From DYJB01 sp963777165 (GTDB lineage: Bacteria; Chloroflexota; Anaerolineae; Anaerolineales; E44-bin32), in NCBI GenBank assembly GCA_963777165.1, contig CAVZPO010000021.1, forward strand, positions 124,001 to 188,000: 64,000 nt of DNA, read 5' to 3'. Positions 9,413-17,315 of the stretch are shown piece after piece. Each line of letters opens with the position of its first letter. Position 1 is the stretch's first letter. Below the pieces are notes generated by a model, which was not told the DNA's origin, did not search any database, and saw nothing but the letters and a program-made list of their open reading frames with translations. The position numbers were made by a program, and so were the translations under genes.

Positions 9413-11636
9413 TCAGAGAAGCGGGAGTTGTGGGTCGCTCTCGTCGATCGGGTCGAGCGCCAACCGTTCTTCGAGATTGTCGCGGGTCAGGGTGGTCTCA
9501 GCCGCCAGCCGCCGGACGTGACGGAACTTCACCACCCGCAGCCCGGCCTGCAGCCAGGCGCGCAGCCGAGGGTCACGGCGGGCTTTCTCCGCCACCAGTG
9601 GCCCGCGCCCGCCGGGCAGGACGTGGATCACTTCGCCGGCATCGCGCAGTGCTTCCCCGAACGCGGCGTGCGAGCGGACGCGGAAGACATAGCGGTCGAT
9701 CCCGAAGGCATCGCGCCACAGGATGTCTTGCGGCTGGGCGACTGAGTAGCCCAGGCGCTCCCCGATCTCCTGCAGCAGGCGTGTGACCTCCTCCTGGTCG
9801 CGGGCGCGCGTGGGGGGATCATCCTCTGGCCGCAGTCTCCAGCCCAGCTCGGAGTCATCCGCCGTGGCGTATGACCTCAGGCAGGCCTGGATCAGGCGCC
9901 GTTCAGGCGCCAACAGCCCGGGCAGCGAGCGGCAGGCTTCGGCCTCCACCTGGTCTTCAGCGACCACATCGTGCAGACGCAGCTGCTCGACGACCAGCCT
10001 TTCCACCCGATCGGCCAATGGCTCGCCGGCAGTGGCCGGATCGGCCAGCCAATACTGCCCCACTTCCGCCTCAGCCCCGGCGCCAAAGCGAACAAAGGCC
10101 CGCTTGTCGGCCAGCGATTTCTCGAAGCGGTCGTTCAGAAGCGTCAGAGCGCGTGCCTCCTCCGCCTGCAGCAGCGGCGCGAGCTGCCGCTCCTGCGCCA
10201 GCACCCCCCAGGCGGCGGCGTGCAGGCAGGCGAACGGCGACGGCTCGCCGCGTGCCTCGACCACCTGCCGCGCGGCGTTTGTCATCGACGGCGTCAGGGC
10301 AGCGGCATCCACCGCCGTCGCCGGGTGAACGCGGCGCACCCAGCGCAGCACGGCCTGGCCATCTTCGGCGCGCATTGCCTGGCCGGTCATCTCGAAACCG
10401 GCGGCATCGAGCCCCAGCGCCGCTGCCGCAACGAAACCCGGCTCTGCTTCCGGCATCAGCGCTACGATTTGGGCGTCGTCGTCCATGACCGGCGTCAGCG
10501 ACGCCAGCGCGGTGCGCAGCGCGGAGGCGTGCCAGGCCCAGTCGTAGCGCCGGCGGTGGAGCGCCACACGGATCGGCGCGGCCGATTCGCGTCCCCACAG
10601 CCAGGCGGCCCACAGCGCCGAGAGCGTCCAGTACGCCTGATTCGGCCGCGGCAGGACGGTCAGCACGCGCCGCACCTGCCCTCGAGCCAGCGTGGCGGCC
10701 AACTCGCGCGACGGGCCGGCGAACAGCGAAATCCTGCCGGCCATGGGCTCCCCGGCGTGTGGCCACGCTGCCAGCTCGACTGCCGGCGACTCAAAGCTCC
10801 ATTCACCGATCGCCGTCTCCAGCGCGCGCCAGACATTGACTTCGACGAAGTGCGGCGAGGCGGTCAGCTGCCTCGGCCGTGTGCGCCCCTCCGGGAATCC
10901 CCACAGGGCGTTCGCCGAGTCGAATGCCGAGAGCAACAGCGCCTCCGCCGCCCTCCGAATCGGCGGCTCCAGGCCGAGTGAATCGAGCTTGCTCGTCAGC
11001 GTAATCAGCCCGAAGACTGCGCGCCCCGGGTAGACCGCCAGGGCGGCTTCGGCATGTTCGCGGTCGGGGTCGCCTGCCGGCGCAAGCTGCTCGAGCGCCA
11101 GCGCCTGCTGCAGCCCGCGTCGGGTGTAGCCCGCCGCCTGTTCACGATCGGCTGCCGTCGTCGAACTCGTCTCCGCCGTGGCCGCAGTGCGGGCAGGTGT
11201 AGGTCCGCACGACCGGGATTCCCGCCTCGCGATCCCAGATGAACCGCTCGGCGGACACGGGTGTCTTGCAGCGCGAGCAGGCGGTCAGGTACAGGTCCAG
11301 CACAAAACCTTCGAGGCGCGCGTTGTCCTTGGCGGCGGTTCCCAGGCGAGCCAGGGCGGTGCTCAGGTCGGCGGCCGGGATCGGCCGGGCCATGCCTTCC
11401 AGGACGAAGCGTGTTACCGGATTGTTGCACGCCGTCAGGACGCCCGCCCCGGTGCGCGCCAGCTCCACGGAAAGCCGCGGGCTCGCGCCAAACGGGTCGA
11501 GCACCCAGGCGTCTATAGGCTCACACAGCGTCAGGGCACGCCGCGCCGTCCCGCTCTCCAAGGGCGGGAGGAATCGAGCCAGGGGTCCAGGCCGCGCCGG
11601 CGGCCGCCCCGAGGGAAAGGCCAGAGCATCCATCAT
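9413..11636 (-). CDS. DNA-methylase-like protein with zinc ribbon, one frameshift as read
   Basis: The minus-strand frame from ATG 11636 (MMDALAFPSG) encodes a Rossmann-like start (VLDPFGASPRLSVELARTGA), then a zinc ribbon (CSRCKTPV...YTCPHCGHG). An extra base near 11153 shifts the frame. The rest continues without a break (ADREQAAGYTRRGLQQALAL...) to the stop at 9413, about 740 residues in all. The layout recalls the large DUF1156-like and adenine-specific DNA methylases. The place of the catalytic (D/N)PP(Y/W) motif appears to be LPRPNQAYWTLSALWAAW, which lacks the acidic first residue, so methyl transfer is doubtful. No restriction gene is adjacent. The product name is tentative; the coding call is firm. 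Confidence 0.65.
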
Positions 11637-11976
11637 GGCAGCGGCACCCAAACCGCATGCCGATTGTGCATCAGGACGGTCTGGCCTCCAAACTCGAGCC
11701 TGCGCTTGCGGCCGACACTCGGAGGTCGGCCGCCTGCCGGCCCACGCGAGAAAGCTCCGGATTGGATCGCGACTGCCCAGGCCCGCCTCTTGCGGTTCCC
11801 GTTGCCTCGATCGGCTGCTGGCGTCTTTAGAGTGGACCAGCCAGGCGCTTGAGGATCTCCGAGCCAGCGGCCCCCCGCATGCTCGTCCCCCTCGGCACCG
11901 GCCTGTTCGGCGCCTCGCTGGCCTACTTCCTTGCCGGACGGCGCGCCGCCGCCCAGTAACCATGCCTCACACGACC
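11637..11976. other. Intergenic stretch upstream of the methylase-like gene
   Basis: No gene of normal size is supported here. A tiny plus-strand frame occupies 11879-11959 and a palindrome follows at 11977. Confidence 0.4.
11879..11959 (+). CDS. Possible 26-residue membrane peptide
   Basis: The frame MLVPLGTGLFGASLAYFLAG ends in a basic tail and a TAA. It is hydrophobic enough for one membrane segment. No ribosome binding site is visible, so this is only a candidate and may be a gene relic. Confidence 0.2.
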   Translation: MLVPLGTGLFGASLAYFLAGRRAAAQ

Positions 11977-12000
11977 AGGGGCACGGCATGCCGTGCCCCT
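11977..12000. repeat. Perfect 24-bp palindrome with GCATGC core
   Basis: AGGGGCACGGCA followed by its exact complement. The AGGGGC...GCCCCT arms resemble the GTAGGGGCG family but lack the terminal GT/AC. It lies in the intergenic gap before a lipoprotein gene. Confidence 0.7.
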
Positions 12001-12054
12001 GCCTCCCCTCTCCCCCTTTCCCTCGACACGCCCCTCTTGTCATGTGCTCTCGAT

Positions 12055-12083
12055 TTGATGCGGCGGCCCGAGCGGCGTACACT
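12055..12083 (+). promoter_or_regulatory. Sigma70-type promoter of the lipoprotein gene
   Basis: TTGATG (12055-12060), a 17-nt spacer and TACACT (12078-12083), 19 nt before the ATG at 12103. Confidence 0.5.
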
Positions 12084-12102
12084 CGAACCGATTGGAGGCG
12101 TC

Positions 12103-13424
12103 ATGCGCGTTGCATACCTGCTGGCAGGAATGTCGGTGGCGGGTTTGCTCATTGGAGGCTGCTTGCCCGCGACGCCGTCGGTGCCAGCGGCGACCCTGAC
12201 GCCCGGCGTCCAACCCTCTCCCACCCCGTCGCTCACACCCGAGCGGCCGAGTCCGACCCCCGATCCATCGATCGCCGCCCCGTGTCCGGTCCCGCCCGGC
12301 AGCCCGGCACCGCCCAGCTTGGACGATCCGGGAAGTGCGAGTGCCTCGGTCCTTGGCTATCTCAATCGCGGTGGAAGCCTCGCCGGCCTCACAACCCAAC
12401 TCAACTCCGCCGGCCTCACCTCCGGCCGGGGCGATCCGCTATACGCCCTCGACCTCAACGCCGATTTCCTGGCTCGACCTGGTGATCGCGGTACTCGAAC
12501 CCGTCGGCCCGCAGGCCGCGCGCCGGGTCCCGGCCGTCGTGTTTCGCCCGGCGCCGCAATCCGGCAGGCACGGGTCTGTGCTGGTGCTGTTGTGTCAGCT
12601 CGACCACTACGTCGTCGGCGCAGCGATCATCGTCGAACCGCCGGACGGCCTCCCTATCCTGCATGCCAGCGCCGAGTTGACCGGCGACTCGTCCGCCGAC
12701 CTGCTGCTGGGGTGGGAAACGTGCGGAGCACACACCTGCTTCCAGCGCTTCGAGGTGCTGTCTGTCTTCGACACGCGGCTCCGCCGCCTGCCGCTTGAGC
12801 CATCCGGTGACCTCCCCTACCCGGAGGTCAACCGCGTGGCAGGCGGCTCGGTCGACATCACCGCCACCGGCATCGCTTCGGTCGGCGCCGGTCCCTTTCG
12901 CAAGTTCACACGGTCCTGGGATTGGGATCCGGCCGACCAGGGCTTTCGCCTCGTTTCGGAACAGCTCGAGCCGCCCCGCTACCGGATCCATGTCGCGCTC
13001 GATGCGGACGCCGCCGCGCGCGCCGGTGACTTTCGGCAGGCCCTGGATCTGTACCATCGCGTGGCGCTCGACGAATTCGCTCTTGGATTGGGTGGACCCG
13101 GCGACGGAGCAGGCCAATTTGATCGGCTACTCGATGTTCCAGGTCGTCCTGACCTACCTGCGGATGAACGATCAAGGGGATGCCGGCAAGGCGTACGGGA
13201 TCCTTCAGAATCAATACCCGGCCGGAGCCGTGGGGCGTGCCTACGCTGTCATGGCGCAAGCCTTCTGGGAGGCGTACGGCGCAACCGGCGATATGGAGCG
13301 GGGCTGTCAGGCGGCGCGTGCCTTCGCCGAAGCACACACCGATGAGGTCTTCACTCCGCTGTACTTCGGGTACGCCAACCGCACCCTGTCGCCCGACGAC
13401 CTGTGCCCGGTCGGCCCTCCCTGA
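12103..13424 (+). CDS. Uncharacterised lipoprotein, two frameshifts as read
   Basis: ATG 12103 follows GGAGG. The product begins with a lipoprotein signal (lipobox LIGGC) and a Pro/Thr/Ser linker (PTPSLTPERPSPTPDPS), the usual spacer of exported lipoproteins in this genome. The frame changes near 12468 and again near 13081. Each is repaired by removing one base, giving about 440 residues. The middle is a beta-rich domain (LDLVIAVLEPVGPQAARRV...SVLVLLCQLDHYVVGA). The C-terminal part is helical and may hold TPR-like hairpins (YGILQNQYPAGAVGRAYAVM). I recognise no enzyme motif. It is probably a surface-anchored protein of unknown role. Confidence 0.65.
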
Positions 13425-13589
13425 TCCGCTCCGGACCCAAGGCCCGAGCAAATCGCAGGTGCTGATCGGCCTCAGGGTGAAACCCTGCCTCACGTTGTCC
13501 GCCGCGCTCCTTCGTCGACGTGCGGCCGCTGGCGCGCGGCCGTGCGGCTCAGCGCCATGCCGGACCGGAGTGCGCAAGCTAGCCAGGGT

Positions 13590-14882
13590 TCACTCGGGGG
13601 AGGCGAGCGCCCGCGTCAGGTCGGCGTAGTCGCCCATCCACGCCATACGGCGCAAGAAGGTGAGCGCCGAATCGCTGCGGGCGCGCAGCGCGCGGACGGC
13701 GCCGCCCACCGGATCTTCCCCTGCCGCGCCTCCGGGCTCGTCGGCGTAGGCGCCGTAGAAGGCGAAGTACGCCTGGTTGAGCTTGCGCAGGAAGTGATAA
13801 CCCTGGTCGTAGAAGACCTGGCGACGCGCCTCCATATACGCCTCAGCCTCCTCCACCGCCCCCGCCGCCAACAGCGCATCAACGTGGACCCGGGTGGTGT
13901 GCATCTCCGCCCGGAAGTCGAACGGTGGGGGCTCGGACACTTCGGCAGGTTCCGGCGGCGCGACGGAAGCTTGAGGCGGTGGAGCAGGAGGCGGCGCCAG
14001 CTCGGGATAGAAGCGGCGCAGGACCTGCCCGCCGATCTCGGTTCCCAGCAGGGAGGCAACCGTCTCGTTCATGGTGCGCAATTCCGGGCTGGTGTCGTAG
14101 CTCAAGCCCAAAGGCCGGAGCGACAGGTAGTTGTGGACCCATTCGTGGACGACGGTCTCCAGGACCCAGTCGAGCGACGTCGTCTCCTGGACCATCGTCG
14201 GGTAGGTGCCGATACCGCCCACCGGGACGACGAGAGCTGAGACATCGAGCGCCTGTTCGACGCGACGCTCCAGGGCGATGTGGTCCTCCAGCGGCATGCC
14301 GGGCGCAAGCTGGATGTTGGCATCCTGGCGAATGGCCGTGCGCGGCGAGACGATCAGCGCGTCCGGGAGGCGCGAGAACTGGAACGACACCGGTGGGAAG
14401 ACCGCCCCGCCGACCCCCAGGCCGAGATCGGCGAGGACGACCGACACCTGTTCCTGCAGCACGGCCTCTGCGGCCGGCTGAAGATGCTGCAATTCCGCGC
14501 GTGTCTTCGCCAGTCGGGCGGCGACCGGCGCGGCAGCCGCCTCGCGGTCCTCGAGCGACGCGTCGGCATACACCTCCGCCAGGTTCGCTTGCTGCTCCTC
14601 GGACACCCGCACCAACTGCAGATACCCCAGGACCGCCTCACGACCCTGATCGCGATCCAGGTACCCGCTGTTGCCCAGGCTGGCCTGGCGGATCTTGACC
14701 GCCGCGGCATCTACCGTCCACGTCAGGAAGTCGAACTCCGCCGCGCGGGTGAAGCGCCGGACTTGCTGCAAAGGATCCTGCAGCCGCACGCTGCTGTAGC
14801 TCAGCAGGAGGGAGAGGCTAAGCGCCCACAGCAGCAGGCTGACCCCGACCCCGAAGCTGTGGCGGAGGCGTGCGATGGACAT
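13590..14882 (-). CDS. Membrane-anchored putative zinc metallopeptidase (HEWVH)
   Basis: 430 residues with an N-terminal membrane anchor (about 12-30), then an extracytoplasmic domain. It carries the zincin motif H246-E-W-V-H250, with a candidate third ligand E273 in MNETVAS, a spacing like that of gluzincins. A Pro/Ala-rich insert (PPPAPPPQASVAPPEPAEV) separates the catalytic core from a helical C-terminal part. It has no similarity to a named peptidase family that I can recall. It is transcribed divergently from the epimerase at 14996, sharing a 113-bp promoter region. Zinc binding is inferred from the motif; substrate unknown. Confidence 0.75.
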   Translation of the reverse strand: MSIARLRHSFGVGVSLLLWALSLSLLLSYSSVRLQDPLQQVRRFTRAAEFDFLTWTVDAAAVKIRQASLGNSGYLDRDQGREAVLGYLQLVRVSEEQQANLAEVYADASLEDREAAAAPVAARLAKTRAELQHLQPAAEAVLQEQVSVVLADLGLGVGGAVFPPVSFQFSRLPDALIVSPRTAIRQDANIQLAPGMPLEDHIALERRVEQALDVSALVVPVGGIGTYPTMVQETTSLDWVLETVVHEWVHNYLSLRPLGLSYDTSPELRTMNETVASLLGTEIGGQVLRRFYPELAPPPAPPPQASVAPPEPAEVSEPPPFDFRAEMHTTRVHVDALLAAGAVEEAEAYMEARRQVFYDQGYHFLRKLNQAYFAFYGAYADEPGGAAGEDPVGGAVRALRARSDSALTFLRRMAWMGDYADLTRALASPE

Positions 14883-14931
14883 GCCGGCATCTTACCAGCC
14901 GGTGCGTGTCCCCGCCAACCGGCGGCCGGCA

Positions 14932-14940
14932 TGCTATAAT
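14932..14940 (+). promoter_or_regulatory. Extended -10 promoter (TGcTATAAT)
   Basis: TGC plus TATAAT at 14935-14940, followed by C. A GC-rich hairpin (CCCCGGC, GTTT loop, GCCGGGG at 14947-14964) lies at the 5' end of the predicted leader of the epimerase mRNA. Confidence 0.55.
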
Positions 14941-14995
14941 CTTGCTCCCCGGCGTTTGCCGGGGCTTGAGACTCCGGGAAAGCCGCCCTGACCGC

Positions 14996-15940
14996 ATGAA
15001 CTTCTTCGTGACCGGCGCCGCCGGGTTTCTCGGGTCCGCCCTCGCCAACCGATTGGCCCGCGAAGGCCATCAGGTGCGTGGGCTGGATGACCTTTCGGCC
15101 GGCGATCCCGCACGCCTGGATCCCGGCGTGCTCTTCACCCGCGGCGATGTGATCGACCGCCCGAAGCTGTGGACCCTGCTGCAGGACATCGACTGCGTCT
15201 ATCACTTGGCGGCCCGCGTCTCGGTCCAGGAATCGGTCCTGTACCCGCGGGAGTACAACGCCGTCAACGTCGGCGGGACGGTCAGCGTGATGGAAGCGAT
15301 GCGCGACGTGGGCGTCAAGCGCGTCGTGCTGACCTCTTCCGGCGCGGTCTACGGCGACCAGCAGCAGCAGCCGCTGCTGGAGCCGATGGCGCCCGACCCG
15401 CGCTCGCCCTACGCCGTCTCCAAGCTGGCGGCCGAGTTCTACGTCCGGACGATCGGGACGCTGTGGGGGATCGAGACGGTTGCGCTGCGAGTGTTCAACA
15501 CCTACGGGCCCGGGCAGCCTCTTCCGGCCGCCCACCCGCCGGTGGTGCCCCACTTCTTACGCCAGGCGTCGCGCGGCGGCACCATCGTCATCCACGGTCG
15601 CGGTGCGCAGACACGCGACTTCGTCTACGTCGACGACGTGGTCGAGGCGCTGGTGGCAGCCGCCACGGCGCCGACCGTCAACCGGCAGGTGATCAATATC
15701 GGCAGCGGCGTTGAGACCAGTGTGCGCGATCTGGCGCAGCGCGTGCTCGAGGTGATGAGCGGCGGGGCCGAGTGGATTTACAAGGACGACCAGGACGCCG
15801 GCTCGTCCCGCATGTGCGCCGACCTGACGCTGGCACGTGCCAAACTTGGCTATGTGCCGCGCGTGACTTTGCAGGACGGCCTCGAGCGCATGCTGGCCCG
15901 CGACCTGCGCTTCCAGCGCACCCAGCCGACCACGGCCTGA
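14996..15940 (+). CDS. NAD-dependent nucleotide-sugar epimerase/dehydratase (extended SDR)
   Basis: 314 residues. The Rossmann motif GAAGFLG sits at residues 7-13, followed by the acidic NAD-ribose binder (GLDDLSAGDPARL). The catalytic set is the Ser of TSSGAVYG and the Tyr and Lys of PYAVSKLAAE. These are typical of UDP-glucose 4-epimerase-like extended SDRs acting on nucleotide-activated sugars for surface polysaccharides. The substrate cannot be read from the sequence. The ATG was chosen because it starts directly at the Rossmann strand and sits behind the promoter and leader hairpin; upstream in-frame codons would precede the promoter. Confidence 0.88.
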   Translation: MNFFVTGAAGFLGSALANRLAREGHQVRGLDDLSAGDPARLDPGVLFTRGDVIDRPKLWTLLQDIDCVYHLAARVSVQESVLYPREYNAVNVGGTVSVMEAMRDVGVKRVVLTSSGAVYGDQQQQPLLEPMAPDPRSPYAVSKLAAEFYVRTIGTLWGIETVALRVFNTYGPGQPLPAAHPPVVPHFLRQASRGGTIVIHGRGAQTRDFVYVDDVVEALVAAATAPTVNRQVINIGSGVETSVRDLAQRVLEVMSGGAEWIYKDDQDAGSSRMCADLTLARAKLGYVPRVTLQDGLERMLARDLRFQRTQPTTA

Positions 15941-16049
15941 CCGCAGTCGCCTGGCCTCCCGGCGGCACGCACCCTCCACAATCCCTCGATAGCCTGACCT
16001 CCACGACGCTGGTAGGTGTACATCCGCGGCATTTGGGATTCCACAACTG

Positions 16050-16080
16050 CGTAGTGGCGGGTTTGAAACCCGCCCCTACA
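16050..16080. repeat. GTAGGGGCG-family palindrome, copy 2
   Basis: Arms CGTAGTGGCGGGTTT and AAACCCGCCCCTACA around one G, nearly identical to the element at 9091. It covers the stop codon of the RAYT transposase (16076-16078). Confidence 0.75.
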
Positions 16081-16664
16081 GGACAATGCAGTTGGGGTTC
16101 TCCTCGTCGTCCGCCCAACGAATCGGATTCGCTTCGATGTACTCTCGGACCCGTTCGAGGTCAGCATCCGTGCGGATGACGTGCTCGTAGAACCCACGCT
16201 GCCAGATCGGCGCCCCAGGCGTCCCACGCAGGAGGTTGATCCGGCGCGGAGGTGGCTGACTTGAAGGAGCCGACGATCGCGGAGAGGGATGACGCGCCGG
16301 GACCGGACTGCCTCTCGACCGTTCGTAGGGGCGACGCATGCCGTCGCCCCTACGGGATCTGGCGGATCCGCTGTTACCGGGCGGGCATGGAGCCATCAGG
16401 ATTCCGTGCACATGGTTGGGCATGACGACGAAGAGCGTCCAGGCGATGCACGTGTGGATGTGCACGCGGACCGCCCGCCAGCACTCAGCGACAGCCTCTC
16501 CTTCGATGGAGGGCCGCATCGCTCCCATCGACCACTACTCCGAAACAGGGACACCCTCTCGTATGCGTGCACACGGTGACGAAATAGGCCCCAGGCTGCG
16601 CGTAATCGAAACCGCGCAGACGGAGCGGACTCCGCCTGCGCGGTAGCAGGGCACGCATGGCCAT
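16076..16664 (-). pseudogene. REP-associated tyrosine transposase (RAYT, IS200-like), one frameshift as read
   Basis: ATG 16664 is preceded by AGGGGGAG. The frame reads LRGFDYAQPGAYFVTVCTH, the conserved RAYT start. It shifts near 16524 (one extra base) and continues VAECWRAVRVHIHT, then the HUH metal site in MPNHVHGIL and the catalytic tyrosine region REYIEANPIRW. RAYTs are single-strand transposases thought to mobilise or maintain REP palindromes. Here palindromes of one family lie at both ends (16050-16080 and 16694-16721) and a third lies inside the coding region (16324-16354). That copy adds about ten residues, including GDGMRRPYER, between the HUH motif and the tyrosine. Activity is uncertain because of the shift and the insertion. 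Confidence 0.8.
16324..16354. repeat. GTAGGGGCG-family palindrome, copy 3, inside the RAYT gene
   Basis: Two 13-nt arms (CGTAGGGGCGACG and complement) around CATGC. It is read through in frame within the transposase gene. Confidence 0.8.
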
Positions 16665-16693
16665 GGACTCCCCCTTGGCTTTCCGCATCCATC

Positions 16694-16721
16694 GTAGGGG
16701 CGAAGCGTGCTTCGCCCCTAC
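16694..16721. repeat. GTAGGGGCG-family palindrome, copy 4
   Basis: GTAGGGGCGAAG, a CGTG loop, then CTTCGCCCCTAC. It lies between the RAYT start and the stop of the small lipoprotein gene. Confidence 0.8.
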
Positions 16722-16735
16722 CGCGTCGCGGCTCC

Positions 16736-17140
16736 CTACTGCACCGAGAAGTCGAGCGTCTTGACCAGCTCCTCTCCCAGGTAGATCTCCGCCCGGTACG
16801 TCCCGGTGGGCCACAGGCTGTCATTGCTTAGCGTGAAATGCACCTGGCCGCTGCCGGTCGTGACCTCGGTCTCGTTGATCATGAGGCCTGGCTCGGTGTC
16901 CTGCACCTCCACGGCCGTCCAAACCGCCTTCACGCTCGTGTCGTCCGGCGCATTCTTCAGGTCCGCCTGGGCATAGAAGGTGGCGTCCTGTGCGAAGACG
17001 GTCGTTCGGTTGGCGCCGTCCTCATCGGTCGACATCCAGGCATCGCCCACGTTGGCCGTGCTGACGCTCCCTCCACACGCAAGCGTCGCACCGAGAAGCG
17101 CGAGCAGCACCACGATCCAAGACACCCGTCGAGCATTCAT
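16736..17140 (-). CDS. Small uncharacterised lipoprotein
   Basis: 134 residues from ATG 17140, chosen because AGAGGG precedes it and because it starts directly at a lipoprotein signal (MNARRVSWIVVLLALLGATL, then ACGG). The mature part is a single beta-sandwich-like domain. It contains TTVFAQDATFYAQADLKNAP and ends YLGEELVKTLDFSV, a pattern seen in extracellular Ig-like lipoproteins. A TAGAAT box lies at 17180-17175 on the minus strand without a clear -35. It is convergent with nothing and sits just outside the RAYT/palindrome cluster. Function unknown. Confidence 0.75.
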   Translation of the reverse strand: MNARRVSWIVVLLALLGATLACGGSVSTANVGDAWMSTDEDGANRTTVFAQDATFYAQADLKNAPDDTSVKAVWTAVEVQDTEPGLMINETEVTTGSGQVHFTLSNDSLWPTGTYRAEIYLGEELVKTLDFSVQ

Positions 17141-17315
17141 ACCCTCTGCCTCCTCTTGATCTATGGTTTGGGAGATTCTACTCGATGAACTCAAGCTCTC
17201 GGGGCGCGGGAGCGTGCCTGCCGGTCGCTTGCCCGGCACCGCCCCGCCGCAAGCCCCATAGGACCGGCAGCCTCCAGCGGATGGGACGCCCTCTCGTCCC
17301 TCTCGTCGATCAGGC

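Noticed and set aside
14947..14964. Terminator before the epimerase gene
   Set aside because: It lies after the promoter within the leader and has no U-tract; a leader hairpin is more likely.
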